6,529 nt of DNA. Source: Acidobacteriota bacterium (GTDB lineage: Bacteria; Acidobacteriota; Blastocatellia; Pyrinomonadales; Pyrinomonadaceae). Position 1 is the first letter of the stretch. Each line of letters starts with the position of its first letter. Positions 5,846 to 6,529 of this stretch are shown piece after piece. The notes under the pieces were generated by a model. It was not told where the DNA came from and ran no database searches. It was given only the letters and a program-made list of their open reading frames with translations. The stretch spans positions 1 to 6,529 of the forward strand of contig JADYZI010000189.1 in assembly GCA_020853255.1 (NCBI GenBank), written 5' to 3'. The translations under genes and the position numbers were made by a program.

Positions 5846-5854
5846 CAATACTTG

Positions 5855-6529
5855 TTAAAAAAACTTCGAAATATCCAGGAACAGTGTGAACACCATCAGC
5901 AGCAGGATAACCGCCAGGCCCGCAAGCTGGATCTTTTCCCTGATCGCGATCGACAGCGTCCTTCCGAACCACGACATGACCTTTTCTATACCAAGCACCA
6001 ATATTTGCCCGCCATCGAGCAGCGGTATCGGGAGCAGGTTGAAAACACCGAGGTTCAGGCTGATGACCGCCAGAATGCCCACCAATCCGGCAAAGCCCAT
6101 CTCGTTCACGACCTTGGCGATTATCTGGACTATGCCGACCGGGCCGGCCAAGCCCGCGTCTTTCACCGACCGTTCGCCAGCGAACATCTGGCCGAAGACC
6201 TTGCCAGTAAGCCGCATTATCCGAAGGTTTGATTCAATGGCAAAAGACCACGCCCCGCCGAGGCCAACCGGTACGCGCGTAGTGATATTTGCGGTCGAGA
6301 ATCCGATACCGAGGCGATAGATACCATCATCGCTCAAGCGGGCGGCGGTTTGAATTTCGCTTCGCTGGCCGTTCCTTTCGATCGTAAGCAGTGCCGGAGC
6401 GTCCTTGTTCTCACGGATCTGATTGGTCAGTTCCTGGCTGTTGCGGACGGTTTGGCCATTGAACGCGATGACGCGATCTCCCTTTTGCAGGCCCGATTCA
6501 GCGGCCGCCGAATCAGGTGTGATCGTACC
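5855..6529 (-). CDS. rseP: RseP-type site-2 zinc metalloprotease, M50 family (5'-partial)
   Basis: RseP-family proteases cut membrane-embedded anti-sigma factors and other transmembrane substrates. The frame is open from the right edge of the window to TAA at 5855, giving 224 residues of the C-terminal part. The first ~55 visible residues form most of a PDZ domain (SGLQKGDRVIAFNGQTV). AGPVGIVQI follows at about 124-132, then a hydrophobic segment with NLGVFNLLPIPLLDGGQ (159-175), whose Asp172 is the third zinc ligand of the family, and a last membrane helix (about 199-219). The HEXXH motif and first helices lie outside the window. An apparent start at TTG 6337 is internal, since the PDZ sequence continues upstream without a stop. 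ispG follows on the same strand after 117 bp; dxr is the expected upstream neighbour (inference). Confidence 0.94.
   Translation of the reverse strand, partial: GTITPDSAAAESGLQKGDRVIAFNGQTVRNSQELTNQIRENKDAPALLTIERNGQRSEIQTAARLSDDGIYRLGIGFSTANITTRVPVGLGGAWSFAIESNLRIMRLTGKVFGQMFAGERSVKDAGLAGPVGIVQIIAKVVNEMGFAGLVGILAVISLNLGVFNLLPIPLLDGGQILVLGIEKVMSWFGRTLSIAIREKIQLAGLAVILLLMVFTLFLDISKFF

Noticed and set aside
5721..5972. 83-codon minus-strand ORF containing DHRGTETRS and FLCASVVKF
   Set aside because: It is a translation through the inverted repeat in the rseP-ispG spacer and overlaps the ends of both genes. Such peptides are typical artefacts of this repeat type.
5825..6320. Plus-strand ORFs of 135 and 144 codons opposite rseP
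   Set aside because: Antisense shadows of a clearly conserved M50 protease frame, with no recognisable domain.

Overview
The window is a dense stretch of bacterial chromosome carrying mostly housekeeping genes. The likely source is a member of Acidobacteriota, perhaps Blastocatellia/Pyrinomonadales. That placement is an inference from recall and rests mainly on two things: a secreted protein with tandem TonB C-terminal domains of the 'GGVLNGKA...LP.P.YP' type, and the acidobacterial look of the Hfq and HolB sequences. No 16S rRNA or other firm marker is present.

Layout. A plus-strand run covers most of the left two thirds: miaA (cut off at its 5' end by the window edge), hfq, tmk, a 262-bp spacer with a strong hairpin, holB, a secreted double TonB-domain protein, and a small DUF2752-type membrane protein. 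The right third is on the minus strand: rseP (site-2 protease, cut off at its 5' end by the window edge) followed by ispG. The two blocks converge at about 4488-4627, where a palindromic repeat sits.

Functions. miaA-hfq and tmk-holB are both classic neighbour pairs: tRNA modification with the RNA chaperone, and dTMP kinase with the clamp-loader delta-prime subunit. rseP-ispG is part of the common dxr-rseP-ispG arrangement, so dxr may lie just beyond the right edge (inference). The TonB-domain gene has its own strong ribosome binding site. It is preceded by a sequence closely resembling a sigma-E/ECF promoter, which suggests envelope-stress control separate from the housekeeping genes upstream.

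Non-coding DNA. Three of the spacers hold sizeable inverted repeats (1931-2029, 4504-4597, 5749-5845). The last two look like members of one dispersed family with ends of the CCACAAAG/CCACAGAG kind. I see no RNA genes, insertion sequence, CRISPR array, phage genes or toxin-antitoxin pair. I found no convincing undescribed multi-gene system; the points worth checking are regulatory or structural.
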